Shown here: positions 1-10,899 of the stretch, one piece after another | Position numbering within the stretch: the stretch's first letter is position 1 | Layout: each line of letters starts with the position of its first letter | Source of the DNA: Diatrype stigma | Lineage: Eukaryota > Ascomycota > Sordariomycetes > Xylariales > Diatrypaceae | Assembly: GCA_022225965.2 (NCBI GenBank) | Contig: JAKJXP020000021.1 | Coordinates: 372,001 to 436,000 of the forward strand | Reading direction: 5' to 3' | Length of the DNA: 64,000 bases | The notes under the pieces: model-generated | Database searches by the model: none | Told to the model about the DNA's origin: nothing | What the model saw: only the letters and a program-made list of their open reading frames with translations | Program-made: the position numbers and the translations under genes

Positions 1-402
1 GACACGTACGCCGACGACGTGCCCTACTGGATCGACCTGCCCATGGAGCGCCACAAGGCAGCGGCGGAGCCCCGGAAGGGCTGTCTGATGGTGCCCTACA
101 GCTACGACTGCAACGACTTCAAGTTCCACACCGCCGGCTCGGGCTTCCGCGACCCCGGCGGCTTCTTCACCCACCTGAAGAACGCCTTCGACGTCCTGTA
201 CGCCGAGGGCGAGGCGGGCCAGCCCAAGACGATGACGATCGGGCTGCACTGCCGCATCGTCGGACGCCCGGGACGCTTCAAGGCCCTGCAGGACTTTGTG
301 GAGTATATTGCGCAGAAGGACGGGGTGTGGGTAGCTACTAGGACGGAGATTGCCGAGTCGTTCCGCAAGCAGTTCCCCTATAAACAAGGGCAATTGGCGT
401 GA
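1..402 (+). CDS. PuuE-type allantoinase / polysaccharide deacetylase, 3' end
   Basis: This is the C-terminal 133 codons of a gene that begins before the window; the frame is open from base 1 and ends with TGA at 400-402. The visible part includes TIGLHCRIVGRPGRF and, near the end, the pattern DGVWVATRTEIAESF. These match the C-terminal part of the PuuE family, NodB-fold polysaccharide deacetylase-like enzymes that hydrolyse allantoin to allantoate without a metal cofactor. The N-terminal NodB motifs lie outside the window, so catalysis cannot be checked. The next gene is an NCS1 permease on the same strand, which fits a purine/ureide role. A general chitin or peptidoglycan deacetylase is less likely, because the GLHCR..GRPGR motif is characteristic of PuuE-like proteins. 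The family call is from pattern recognition. Confidence 0.75.
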   Translation, partial: DTYADDVPYWIDLPMERHKAAAEPRKGCLMVPYSYDCNDFKFHTAGSGFRDPGGFFTHLKNAFDVLYAEGEAGQPKTMTIGLHCRIVGRPGRFKALQDFVEYIAQKDGVWVATRTEIAESFRKQFPYKQGQLA

Positions 403-1095
403 TGGAAAGCATGTGATAACTACTAGTCTGAAAATTTAACTCAGTCAATGCATGAAAGGAGAGAAATATCAGTCAATGCTCCATTGAGAACCCCTTTACT
501 CGCAATATCGCAAGCCCTAGCAAAGTCCCCGAGCTTCGTTGTTGACGAATGACCGATCTCTAACATGCACAGATAGATGTAAACATGCGAACACGCCTAT
601 CTAGACAGTAACGTTATCAACGAGTTGAGCCGTGATCGGGAGACGGTAGTCTGAATCCAGAAGCCATTGGCTTGCCGTGTAGATAAGCAGCAGTAGATCA
701 TGACCCTAGTAGTAGACAATTGCTACCTCGTCGGTAGACGGGGGCGGCATCGATGACCCACAACGGTAAAGTCCTTATCTCTCGGGGCAAAGAATGGGTT
801 CTTGGCCCGTCCCCGACGGGTTGGAGACGTGTCGGGGAAAGCAAGTCGCTGATAACGTAGTTCCAGGTACCCGGGCCATGGGCTATGCGCGTTGGTCATA
901 TATGATATCGCATCTAATGTGAAACTTCACCAGCTCGCCTCTGCATTGTCCTTTTGAACAGCCTGGTCATTTCCTCATTCACGATCCTGCCATCGCAGCT
1001 GGGATATCGCTAGGGCGTAGACGGTGTCTCCCGCCTTGCTGGACGTCGACTCAAAGCCGACTGCTACGAGGGCCTATCCTTCGTTGACCGTTAAC
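403..1095. other. Intergenic region upstream of the NCS1 permease
   Basis: I see no coding signal here. The stretch carries GATA-type motifs on both strands (681-687, 774-780 and 850-855) and a pyrimidine-rich run at about 930-985, just before the permease start at 1096. Confidence 0.5.
681..855. promoter_or_regulatory. Cluster of GATA-factor type sites upstream of the permease
   Basis: AGATAAG lies at 681-687, its reverse complement CTTATCT at 774-780, and TGATAA at 850-855. All are 240-415 bp before the permease start codon. HGATAR elements are bound by nitrogen regulators of the AreA/NIT2 type, which activate purine and ureide uptake genes in filamentous fungi. Such motifs are short and often occur by chance, so a regulatory role is inferred from the clustering and the neighbouring genes. 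Confidence 0.35.
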
Positions 1096-3176
1096 ATGGT
1101 TCGCCTTCCAACCAAAACCGAGATTGTCGCCCCTTTTCAGTCCAAGGAGGCCTTTGTGGACTTTTTCAAAGCTCCACAGACTGTTGGCGGCCGTTCCCAG
1201 GTTGGAAATACGCGATGGTCTAATAAAGATCTGGAGCCGACGCCCCCTGAGCATCGGACATGGACTTGGTATGTCTTGTCCCATGATTGGGCAATGTGAT
1301 ACCCATGGCTTAATGGTATATCAGGTATAACATGCCAATGTACTGGTTCGCGAACCAATTTAGTCTAACGGGGTGGAACACGGCGTCCTCGCTCATCGCG
1401 GTTGGCCTGGTAAGAACTAAGGAGAGCCCAGTGGCCTAACTCGCAGCGCGTATGCTTACGTTCGTGATTGACAGACATGGCAGCAGTCGATTGCGTCCTG
1501 CATCCTCGGATCCCTTCTTGCGGCCATCGTCGTGGTTCTTATGGCCAGACCTGGTGCACTGTACCACGTTGGCTAGTGAGTAGTATGTCATAACCCAATG
1601 CCTGCCTGCCTGATTAATGGTTATATGTAGTCCCGTCCTTTGTCGAACAAGCATGGGAATGTACGGCTCGTACTTCTTCGTCTTCATCCGCGCGATGATT
1701 TGCATCATTTGGTATGGGTAAGACACCCAATTCACAAGAAAACCGCACTGGAAGATCGCATATCTCACTCATGGTTCTAGAATACAGACGTACTATGGCG
1801 GATCGATTTTGTCGGTAATGTTCCGGTGCATCTTCGGCAGCGGCTGGGAAGACTTTCGGAACACACTAGGGGCAGATTCCGCCATCTCATCCAAGGTTCT
1901 TCTGGCATTCTTCATTGTCTGGATCCTAGAGTTTCCGTTTGTGAGTAACCCTAGGTAGATGACATGGCCTGTGGTAGAGTTTGATGATATGCTCACAAGG
2001 CTTTAGATGTGGGTTCATCCCAGACATATACACTACCTCTTTACCTTCAAGGGTTTCACCATGCCCATTGCCACCTTTGCGCTCTTCGGTTGGTGCATGG
2101 TTGCTGGTGCTGGAGTTGGTGGCATGGACGCCGCGTCGAGGGAGGGAGCCTTGGCAGCGTCTACTACACCCCTGGGCTGGAGTATCATGTCTGGAATCAA
2201 CGTCATGATGGGGTCACTCTCCCCAATGCTAGTAAACCAGCCTGACTTAGCACGATACTGTCAGAACCCCCGCGACGCTGGGATCCTACAGGGTGTCGCC
2301 GTCTTCTTGACGGGAATCTTGGTTTTCTTTCTCGGGCTCGCATCCACCACTTCCATACAGGCAGTGTGGGGGGAGGCTTACTGGAACATCTGGGACCTTC
2401 TCAACGCGTTACTTGACCATAACTGGACTCCAGGAGGGCGTGCTGCAGTGTTCGCGCTCGGCTTGGCGTTCCTCCTGGGGGTCTTTGCTACTAACTTTGG
2501 CGCCAACTCGCTTCCGTTCGGTGCGGACATGACGGGTCTCTATCCGCGCTGGTTGACGATTCGACGCGGTCAAGTTCTGTGCTCTATTTTGGGCGTGATC
2601 GTGATGCCATGGGAGCTGATTGCCAGCGCTTCGGCCTTTCTGTCCTTCTTGGGTAGCTACAACATCTTCATGGCACCCCTGTGCGCTGTGATCATAGTTG
2701 ACTATACATATGTACGCAAAGGCAATATCCACGTGCCATCTTGCTACGATGGCACCAAGGACAGCCTCTATTGGTTCTGGTCTGGTGTCAACTGGGTAGG
2801 CTGCATAGCTTGGATACTAGGAACCACAATGGGCATCCCTGGCCTCATCGGGCAATACCAACCACAACTGATCAGTAACGCCGCCCGGTACATGTATATG
2901 ATGGGTTGGATCCTGACGTTCGTGACGTCGGGAGTAGTATACATCATTGGTGTGCAGTTTCTCAACTATAGAACCTTTCCTGTCGATCGAGAGTCTACCC
3001 CGATGGAGCGGGAGTGGCTAGCCAAAGGAGGACGGGAAGGCTTCTACGAAGACGAGGGCGAGGGCGGTATTCTATATGCGCAGTCCATTCCAGCATCTCC
3101 GATGGTTGACACAGATGAGGCAGAGAAGATGCGGATCAGCTCTAAAGGGGAGAAAGCTTTCCCACTAGGACGGTAG
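1096..3176 (+). CDS. NCS1-family permease (Fur type; likely allantoin/uracil/purine uptake)
   Basis: Plasma-membrane nucleobase:cation symporter. Six exons join in frame: 1096-1268, 1325-1409, 1475-1575, 1631-1717, 1781-1940 and 2007-3176, giving about 591 aa, a normal length for fungal Fur-type NCS1 proteins. The first exon/intron joint falls inside the family motif TWTWYNMPMYW. The next exons carry the typical GWNTASSLIAVGL stretch, then MARPGALYHVGYPVLCRTS and FIRAMICIIWYG, and exon 6 opens with HPRHIHYLFTFKG. About 12 hydrophobic segments can be seen, and both tails are hydrophilic. The substrate cannot be read from sequence; uracil, allantoin, uridine and uric acid are all known for this branch. 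The allantoinase-like neighbour and the upstream GATA sites favour allantoin or another purine product. Exon limits were chosen by frame and GT..AG; the last exon contains the bulk of the protein. Confidence 0.88.
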
Positions 3177-3944
3177 CTGGAATCGAGTCGCAACGTTGCC
3201 AGTCTAGTTGCCACTCCCCTTTTCTAACAGCCCGTACCGTACGCATCGGTCCTGGCGGCATATGCGGATGTCCACGCTATGTCTGCCGTCGCAGTGGTCT
3301 CGGATTTGACTCTGAACATACATCAGACAGCCTCATTATGCCCTGATCTCCACCAACTTCTTATCACAAATGAATTTTATATGTTGAAATGTCTGGTTTG
3401 ACATGTCCCAAGCAATGATTTGGAGTAGTTGAGGAGCCTCAGAGGAGGCGCCGGGGAACTCTATTTTCATGAGAAATTGAGCACTTTCGGTATCAGAAGG
3501 TAACAGGTGTGCGAAGCTGGTTAGGCCAGCGTTGTATATGGTACGGGGCTGACCTGACCCACTGAAGGCTTGCAAAGCAACAAGAACTAGAATTCAGGAG
3601 ATAGGGGGGAGAGGTCCCACCGTATATCAACTGGAAGCATGAGTGGTGGGCTAGTGGGGTCACTAGGTAAATGTACATACATACCCACATGGATAGCGGC
3701 TCAACCTCGGCATCTGCCGCCAAGAGTCTCTCTTACCTAAGGTATGATATCGAGGTACCGGGCAGGTAGCATCCACTGAAAGCTGTCGTGGATTGTAGCT
3801 TCTCGATAGAAACAGAACTAGGTATCCAGTAGTTGCTCTGCTGCTTCCCTCATGTCCTTATATTCACCAACTTGACATCTTCGACGCTTGCTGCACCCAC
3901 ACCCCGTCTATGATGCCCGGCGCTCGGCAATATAATCGTGAAAC
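3177..3944. other. Intergenic region between permease and V-ATPase assembly gene
   Basis: No supported gene. Short ORFs on the minus strand (for example 3336-3575 and 3493-3723) have no recognisable domain and overlap one another. The part nearest 3945 is likely the promoter of the next gene. Confidence 0.5.
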
Positions 3945-4865
3945 ATGGTGCTCCTTACTATGACAGCCTCAATTGTGGAGGCAATTGAAATCTTAGACCA
4001 AAAGACAGTCGCCGACGTGTCCGAAGAGACCATGAGTCCCGACCCCGACTCCGAACCTCCATTACGAAATGCTGCCATTGGGAATCCTATCAGTCACGGC
4101 CAAATCCTCGACATCTGGCGGCAACTAAAAGGTGGAGAGGGCACCGATGTCACTTTGGAGAAGCTTCTACGAGGTGCAACGGTGTATATACCCCCTCCAC
4201 CTCCGAAACCAGAACCGGTACGTGAATTCATTGGCCCATACTTCTTGCGGCAATGCAACCTGGTCTAACATAGTAAATGCGCGGATGAACAGACCAAAGA
4301 ATACAAAGCCCTCATGGCCCGGTTGCGTCACGAAGAAGAAGAACGATCCTACGAGCGCATGATACAGAAATACCCGGCGAGAGAATCATTTGCCCAGAGG
4401 TTCCCCTCTGCCCCGATAGCCCATGCCTTTGCCGAAGTGAACAAGCCCTCAAAGGCTTCCGACATGGGCGACGACTTCGCCATAGAGTACGGCGATGTGC
4501 AGAAACAGGTCACCGTCATATTCAACTTCCTGGTCAGCATCATCGGATGCGGAGCGGCGCTGTGGCTTGCAGCCAGGTGGTGGAGCACACCGGCGCGTCT
4601 GTTTCTCAGCTTGGGTGGGAGCATTGTCGTCGCTATAGCCGAAGTCGCCGTATACTCTGCCTACACCTGGCGCATGGCCGAAGGTGAGAAGAAGGAAAAG
4701 AAGAAGAAAGAGGTCAAGGAGGTCGTCAACACTTGGGTTGTCAATCAAGGCGAAGGTGATGAGAAGACACTATTCGAGGCCCCGTCACCATCGCCTAACC
4801 CGATCGAATTGGAAGCAGATGCGAATAGCAATCTCAGGAGGAGAATCAAAGATCTTGTCGATTAG
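3945..4865 (+). CDS. Vma12-like ER factor for V-ATPase assembly
   Basis: Resembles the Vma12/Vph2/TMEM199 family, ER membrane proteins needed to assemble the V0 sector of the vacuolar H+-ATPase. Two exons, 3945-4217 and 4293-4865, join in phase 0 across a 75-bp intron and give 281 aa. The N-terminal half is soluble and includes a proline run (PPPPPPKPEP) just before the splice, followed by a charged segment (ARLRHEEEERSYERM). Two membrane helices follow in exon 2, around VTVIFNFLVSIIGCGAALWL and LFLSLGGSIVVAIAEVAVYS. They end in a lysine-rich stretch (EKKEKKKKEVKEV) of the ER type. The two-helix hairpin with a long cytosolic N-terminus is the usual layout of the family. There is no functional link to its neighbours. 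The start is the first ATG in frame; another ATG lies six codons later. Confidence 0.8.
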
Positions 4866-5432
4866 CCATCAAGCTTCAGATCGAATAACAGCAATGCAAG
4901 ATAGGACGGCCTGCAGCATTTTGTCAAAGCGGATTGAATATATAACTGACGGTCAAGATAAGATAACACAAGTTGAAGATGACCGAATGCCAAGGTTCCG
5001 ACTCTCCCGAGTCGTAACTGGGCCAGTCGTAACCCCACTATACATGTACCTACGTACTTCATAACCACAGATCCACAGCCCACTTTCGCGTATCCCTGTC
5101 AACACCGACGCGTCCCCGTTGCATCACCTCTTAACGCGTCTTTTTGGCTAGCCTCTCCGACGCGACGCGCCCCAATCTAACAAGAGACATCGGCCACATC
5201 GGCATACGTAGAGCTTTGATTTATTGGAATATGTTACGTTATCGATGTCCCTCTCAATCTTCAATATCCCTCGTTTCCCGACTGCGATGATAGACACCAT
5301 AAGACCACGGGCATGACGACATAAGACGACAGCGCGCTAGGTAGTAGTTGGATTCGACGACAATTTTGCCTTGGGCAGTATCTTGGCCTGGCTGTTTGCG
5401 AACTTGGACACGCGAATTCGGTCTGGTTCAAG
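4866..5432. other. Intergenic region
   Basis: No gene supported. Contains scattered MluI-like ACGCGT words (about 5110 and 5132) upstream of the ESCO-type zinc-finger gene. ACGCGT is the core of MBF-type cell-cycle elements, which would suit a cohesion gene, but two copies are weak evidence. Confidence 0.4.
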
Positions 5433-6334
5433 ATGGACCCTATACAAAAGGCTCCCTCGGATTTGGGTGAGATCAGGCGCGAAGTGTCTAAAAAGCCAGA
5501 TCGTATGTAAGTACAGGTTCTCGTTATCATCCTGTACCCTGCTCCCTGAAGAGGGTGCTAACAAGTACATAAAGGCGATCTTTGCGGACCTATAGTAAAC
5601 GGACCACGTTGAGCGACTCGGGAGAACCTCCACTGAAGAGACGGCGGACAGATGAGGCAGCTGATGATGCTCGACTATTGGAGAGTTCACGACATAGTTT
5701 TCTGGAAACCAACGGCAGCCAACCATCATTGCCGCCATCCCATGCACCACCCAACCCTAAGAGGGGGACTATCCTGAACTACTTCAAGGTCGTCTCACCA
5801 TCTTCTAATAACACGAAGTCATCATCCACCGAGCCATCATCCTGTGGCATCGAACCGACTTCGACCCCTCCCTCATCACCTCCACGGAGGGCTGATGTCA
5901 AACCTAAGAAACGACGCAGACTCACTACTCGAGTCATTCCCAAGCATCTAGATGACAGTGATGCTGGTGGGAACGAGGAGGACCCTGATGTCGCAACCTC
6001 AGAGGCTGATCTGCCACCGGTTCAACCACAAAGGCAAAGAAAAGCCGCTGCCGGTGTCCTAACAGGGACCAGTACGGATACTCTCAATAGACCGGCAACT
6101 CCATCACAACAACGGTCCGAAGCTGGAAAGCGCGGCAAGAGTAAAGACCCGAATCCGAAACCCGCCACCATCCAGACGACCCTTAGTCTGTCCATGTCTG
6201 ACCAGGGGTTCACCGAGTGCAAGGAATGTGGCATGCTATACAACCCCTACCACGAGAAGGATGCGAAATTCCATGCTAGGCGACATGCCGCGATGCTCAA
6301 GGCAAAGGCCAAGGAAGGCAGCGAAACACCTTGA
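5433..6334 (+). CDS. Stand-alone ESCO-type zinc-finger protein
   Basis: Two exons, 5433-5506 and 5575-6334, encode 277 aa. The donor GTAAGT at 5507 gives the only in-frame join. The C-terminus carries the zinc finger normally found in Eco1/ESCO cohesin acetyltransferases: Cys240 and Cys243 in FTECKECGMLYNPY, then His258 and His262 in KFHARRH. Near residues 88-97 the sequence KRGTILNYFK resembles a PCNA-interacting (PIP-like) motif, a feature also seen in Eco1 N-termini. The rest is low-complexity, basic and serine/proline-rich with KRRR and KKRRR nuclear-localisation patterns. The protein ends just after the finger, and no acetyltransferase domain can be found in the 1.3 kb downstream. It is therefore either a truncated Eco1 or an independent chromatin/PCNA adaptor. 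Nuclear location is inferred. Confidence 0.75.
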
Positions 6335-7644
6335 TCTGCCGGATGACAAGGTGGCCAATGATTAGACGAAGATATTGATATCCCCTGTGTTGACGCAACT
6401 TACTGGTGGTGCTGTCAAACTATGTAGCCCGGACTGTGACCATTGCCAGGTGAGCCTGGCCTGCTTATAGCAATGAAGACTTGTTACTTCACTTCGTTGA
6501 TCACCATTGGGTGTAGTGGAGTCTATTTTACCTCTGCGACAGACCGCAGACATCCTTCCTAGGCTTCACAGAAGCCGCGTACTCGGCCTACTTCAATGAC
6601 TGCCCAGCCGACAGACTTGCTACCATAAATATGCGGGCATGGGTTCGTTCCTCGTTCATACCCTTCTAGCAGATTTTGTGTGATCGCGAGGTCTATCCAC
6701 GGCACCACTGGGAAGTCGCTCGTAGATGGAGCGCAATAGTGTAGCAGTATAGAGACCATTAGGTTCGAAATAATGAATAACGTGGCCTCATTTCACCGGC
6801 GTTGATCCAACAGATTGCCCATGGCTTCTAACGGTTTGCCATATAGTATAAGGGCGGCATTTAGTCATCCCTGGACTGCCAGAGAAGAAAGACGGCTTAT
6901 GAGTATTTAGGGTGTCAGAGAATTCCAGAGGAATGAGAATACGACCGAGAATTGATTCGGCAAGTCAAAATCCTTTCGACTCTGTCGATCACACCACAGC
7001 CCCAGAGGTTAAGACAAGTCAAGAATTTGCTATGGAATAGCTGAAACCATCTAAGAAAATGATTAGTCGACGTCCCATAGCTATGAGATAATAGTCAGTC
7101 CGGTATATGGTCGTTCGGGACCGGGTTGATGTGAAGTTAAGAGTTATACCCCTGTCAGCCCTATCCTTTCAGCTCTTCCGGCGTGTAACTAGACTAAACC
7201 ATATACAGCAATGACGCTGGCTTACTACGACCTAATGCGATTGGCGCAGGCCGATCCGATCGAACTAGTAACAGCTGAGCAGGTTGATATATATAAATAG
7301 CATGTCTCTGGCTCTGGCGTCGTCGTACTAGGCCCGAGATCGATCGATCGACTTTGCGAGACGGCAAGTTCCGAGGGGAAAATAGGACACGGCAAAGAAT
7401 GCCCCCTACTTCGCGAGGAATAGGTGACACCTGCTGTCTTAGGAAATGCTCTAGTCATGGTGCGATGATCGGCACGGGGCTGATGGACAGGACGAAAGGA
7501 CCAGGAACTCTCATCACCACGAGCAATCCGCCTCCACCCCAAACCAAAATATAAAAGCGTTCTGCTGGTCTATCTAACAATCGGTCTTCACAAGAAACGT
7601 CTCAGTCGGAAATCCTTCGTAACGGAACCATACCCCCCATCACC
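6335..7644. other. Long intergenic region upstream of GH12 gene
   Basis: No coding region recognised on either strand; short ORFs here lack domains and have no conserved look. A TATAAA-like word occurs at about 7289-7299 and a better one at 7550-7556. Confidence 0.5.
7550..7556 (+). promoter_or_regulatory. TATA box of the GH12 gene
   Basis: TATAAAA lies 89 bp before the ATG of the secreted endoglucanase and is followed by a CT/CA-rich leader, the usual layout for strongly expressed secreted-enzyme genes in filamentous fungi. The assignment is by position and consensus only. Confidence 0.5.
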
Positions 7645-8608
7645 ATGATGAACACCGTCCTCCGCGCGCTCCCAGCGGCGCTCCTCCTCCTCCAGCCCCT
7701 CGCGGCCCGGGCCCAGGACCTCTGCGGGCAGTACGACTACTACGCCAGCGGCGGGTACTACGTGAACAACAACGCGTGGGGCTCGGACGCGGCGTCGTCG
7801 GGCAGCCAGTGCACGCACATCGACAACATCGGCTCGGGCGGCGTGGGGTGGCACGCCGAGTGGACCTGGTCGGGCGGCGACACCAGCGTCAAGAGCTACC
7901 CGTACTCGGGGCGCGAGATGCCGAGCACCCGGCCGCTGGTCAAGGATATCGGCAGCCTGCCCACCAAGGCCGAGTGGGCCTACGCCGGCGACGACGTCAA
8001 GGGCGACGTCGCGTACGACCTGTTCACGGCCGCGGACCCGGACCACGATACCAGCAGTGGCGACTACGAGCTCATGATCTGGTAGGTGGTACTCGACCTC
8101 AGCTAGGTAGCTAGCTAGCTGGCCTGATAGAGACTTTGATGATGATGATGGCGGTATCCGACCAGATTCTGTATGCACTGACAGGAAACCACACAGGCTC
8201 GCGAAAAAGGGCGACATCTACCCCATCGGCGACTCGCAGGGCACCGTCACCGTCGACGGCCAGGACTGGGAGCTGTGGGCCGGGTACAACGGCGACATGA
8301 AGGTGTTCAGCTTCGTGGCGCCGAGCGAGATCCCTACCTTCGAGTCGGACGTCAAGGCTTTCTACGACTACATCACGGACGCGCAGGGGTTCCCGGCCGA
8401 CTCGCAGCACCTGATCAGTATGTTGTCTTCTCTCTTCCCCTCCTTCTTACTCCCCGTCTGCTCCTTGTAATTATTCTTCGATCCACGGACGCAATGGATG
8501 TAATGCTGAGCATGTTGATCATAATCAGCATTTCAATTTGGAACCGAACCGTTTACTGGCAGCAACGCTAGGTTCGATGTCTGGTACTGGTATGCGGAGG
8601 TCAACTGA
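7645..8608 (+). CDS. Secreted GH12 endo-beta-1,4-glucanase / xyloglucanase
   Basis: Retaining glycoside hydrolase of family 12, cleaving beta-1,4-glucan or xyloglucan outside the cell. Three exons (7645-8081, 8197-8417, 8529-8608) join in frame to 245 aa, the normal family size. A signal peptide covers about residues 1-23 (hydrophobic core LPAALLLLQPLAA, cut near ARAQ). The mature part opens with LCGQYDYYASGGYYVNNNAWG, a family hallmark. Glu142 in DYELMIWLA is the expected nucleophile and Glu226 in FQFGTEPFTG the expected acid/base, so both catalytic residues are present. The last exon is short and carries the acid/base; it ends VWYWYAEVN. There is no cellulose-binding module. The substrate (glucan or xyloglucan) cannot be decided from sequence alone. 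The 5' part is markedly GC-rich. Confidence 0.93.
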
Positions 8609-9179
8609 GCTATCTACGGTACTGAGGAGCAAGTGTTCGGCGGATGACCGAACATCGCGCAGTAATGGTAATTGCGTCATAATACAATTTATTCTAACTA
8701 AAGAAATGGCGGGCTTCAGACGTGTGCATGAAGCCTGGCCGAATAGCGCACCCCGTGGTCCCTTTGCCTATATGCTAACATGCCCTGGGTCCCTGTGGGT
8801 TGTGTTCCTTGCCCCCACGAGGGTTTATATAGTGGGGATTCTGTTGAAAACGGATACTCGAGAAGATAAAGACCATAGCCTGTAATAAGATGCTCACAAT
8901 CATGATATCTACTTTGCTCTACAGCGACCAAAAGCACCGACCTACAGCCACGTGACAACAACACTCCATCTCAGAGAACCCTTTGTTGACTTAGCTCTTC
9001 CGCCGATTCAGCGTTTCGAATGTAGCGCTCGAACCCCCAATCATGTAAGATGATGCCCCATCATATCCACGGTAACCCCCTCACTCCGCCCCTCCGGTCT
9101 TTGTACGATCGTCATAATATGCAGATTGCATCACAGTCAGGACTAGGCGATTGGCGGACTACGGGATCGATCCATCGCC
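8609..9179. other. Region between GH12 gene and O-methyltransferase remnant
   Basis: No gene supported. Presumably holds the 3' end of the GH12 transcript and the former promoter of the broken methyltransferase. Confidence 0.4.
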
Positions 9180-9303
9180 ATGTCCGAAGAACCATCATCG
9201 CCAACACTAGACAGTCTCGTGGCCAAGATCGCGAACCTCTCCGGGTAGCTGACGAGCTACATGCGGACAAATGGTGTGCGCCGCGTTCTTTCGAGGTCAA
9301 CAG
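9180..9303 (+). pseudogene. O-methyltransferase pseudogene, N-terminal fragment before copia insertion
   Basis: From ATG 9180 the reading frame runs MSEEPSSPTLDSLVAKI then ANLSG, a TAG stop, and LTSYMRTNG, after which the similarity moves to another frame (PRSFEVNS) up to the insertion point at 9303. This resembles the N-terminus of fungal secondary-metabolite O-methyltransferases, which have a helical start followed by a PSF-type turn. The TAG replaces what would be a CAG, consistent with RIP. The gene resumes at 15799 after the retroelement. Identification is by pattern recall and is moderate; that the reading frame is broken is seen directly. Confidence 0.5.
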
Positions 9304-9701
9304 TATAAGATTATACGGTATATGGTTATACTGTATTGGATAATACGGATGTAGCAGTGGAATAAATAGGCACTAAGTAAGGTTAAGCAGACGTATATAA
9401 AGGTAGTTATTCAAGTATGAAGTAGTATTCGTGTATGTGTATAAGTGTGTGTGTGTGTGTGTAAGGTCCCGACTTCCTGTATATCAGCTAGGTGGCTGTT
9501 ACCCCTATTTATATACAGAGTATTTCCTAATGCGGTAATTGTCCCTATCCTTTCTATTACAATGGAAGTCCTTGTTTCCTTTATCTCATACAGTAATTGC
9601 TTCCGGCAGTATACCGTTCCCAGCAGTAATTCTGCTATATAAGTGCAACTCCTTTGTAGTTGCTTTGTTATACTGTCTTGCTGCATTCAGCAAATCCTAC
9701 A
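9304..9701 (-). repeat. Copia 3' LTR (left copy)
   Basis: 398 bp, nearly the same as the copy at 15396-15793. Read on the minus strand it begins TGTAGGATTT and ends ATCTTATA; the expected terminal CA appears as TA. It holds a (GT)n tract at about 9444-9462. It differs from the other LTR only by transitions, and it is the less mutated of the two. Confidence 0.93.
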
Positions 9702-9710
9702 CCCCCCCTT
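9702..9710 (-). other. Copia polypurine tract
   Basis: On the minus strand AAGGGGGGG lies directly against the start of the 3' LTR, the position where plus-strand DNA synthesis is primed. This independently confirms the element's minus orientation. Confidence 0.75.
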
Positions 9711-10143
9711 AATGATTATTGAGGGCCGTAAGTAAGCATTAATGTATAGGATTTATCCTTATAACTAAATAACGTATGTATGTATATCAGGAAAGCCGTT
9801 ATAACGGTAAAACCTATATAAGAAGAAAGGTAATTATATAAGCGGCTAATGGGTGCAGGTGTATAGGTGGTTATAATTAGCTAAGTACCTGTTTTGCCGG
9901 CTTGTAATTATATAAGCAAGGCTGTATTGGAACAGCTTGCAATTATATAAGCAAGGCTGTACTTGTATATAATTATATGAGCCCCTATTGGAGTATAGGA
10001 AGCTTTCCAGCTTATCCTTTTTTTATTCGGTATTAAAAAATTAATAAAAAATCACCTGTTTATCGTATAAAGCCCAGGATAAAACGTACGTATACGGAAA
10101 AAATCAGGCTTTCAGTAAGGAAACCTTTAAAGGAATAAAACCA

Positions 10144-10476
10144 TTATATACTGATTATATTGGCTAGTTTTATTAGCTTTTTTAATATAACGCTAAATAC
10201 CGGCTTTATTAAAAAATTAACTAACTGTTCTGCTATATTAATATGGTATAATATAGTCTTTTTATTTGCTACCACCTTCCTATTAAAGTAATAAGTTATA
10301 TTTATATGCTTAATTCTTTTATGGAATTCAGGGTTATTAACTAGCTTTTGGGCGGTATCGTTATTTACATATATCTTTAAAGGCTGGTCTAAATAACCTA
10401 GGTTTAATTCTTTATTTAAGTAATTAAACATATTACCTAAATATATAGTTTCCTTTAATCCTTCTTTTAAAGCCAT
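10144..10476 (-). pseudogene. Copia RNase H remnant
   Basis: A 110-codon open stretch reads like the C-terminal RNase H of copia Pol. Recognisable pieces are IYVNNDTAQKLVNNPEFHKR, then IKHINITYYFNRKVV, and LVNFLIKPV near the end. The usual acidic residue of the D(N/S) motif reads as N, in keeping with G-to-A changes. It is part of a dead element. Confidence 0.8.
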
Positions 10477-10899
10477 ATATTTTACTTCATAGGAACTTAA
10501 GAATACTGTTTTCTAAAGTTGGAAGATTCAGCTTATAGGGTTAAAATTACCCCTATTTGCTAAGCTGGTTATATATCCACTTGTAGATTTTCTATCTAAT
10601 AAGTTATTTCCCCAATTAGAATCTATATAAACCTTTAATTCTAAAACTCCGTTATACTTATATATAACCCTTATATTAAGGTGCTTTAATAAATACCCCC
10701 ATATTTTGTATAACTTCTTAAAGTAATTTATACTTGGGTTACTTATAAATCTGGTATAGGTGTATATAACGTAAGTTATATTAGGTCGAAATTTTAAAGC
10801 TAGGTATAATAAAGAACCTATTTATTTTTAATAATTTACAACTTTTATATTTAAAGCTGTTGATTTATTTTTCTCAAGCTTAAGGCCGGGAATATAAGG

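Noticed and set aside
7588..8217. Minus-strand 209-codon ORF opposite the GH12 gene
   Set aside because: It is the complement of GC-rich exon 1 of the endoglucanase, where stop codons are rare on the other strand, and it has no domain.
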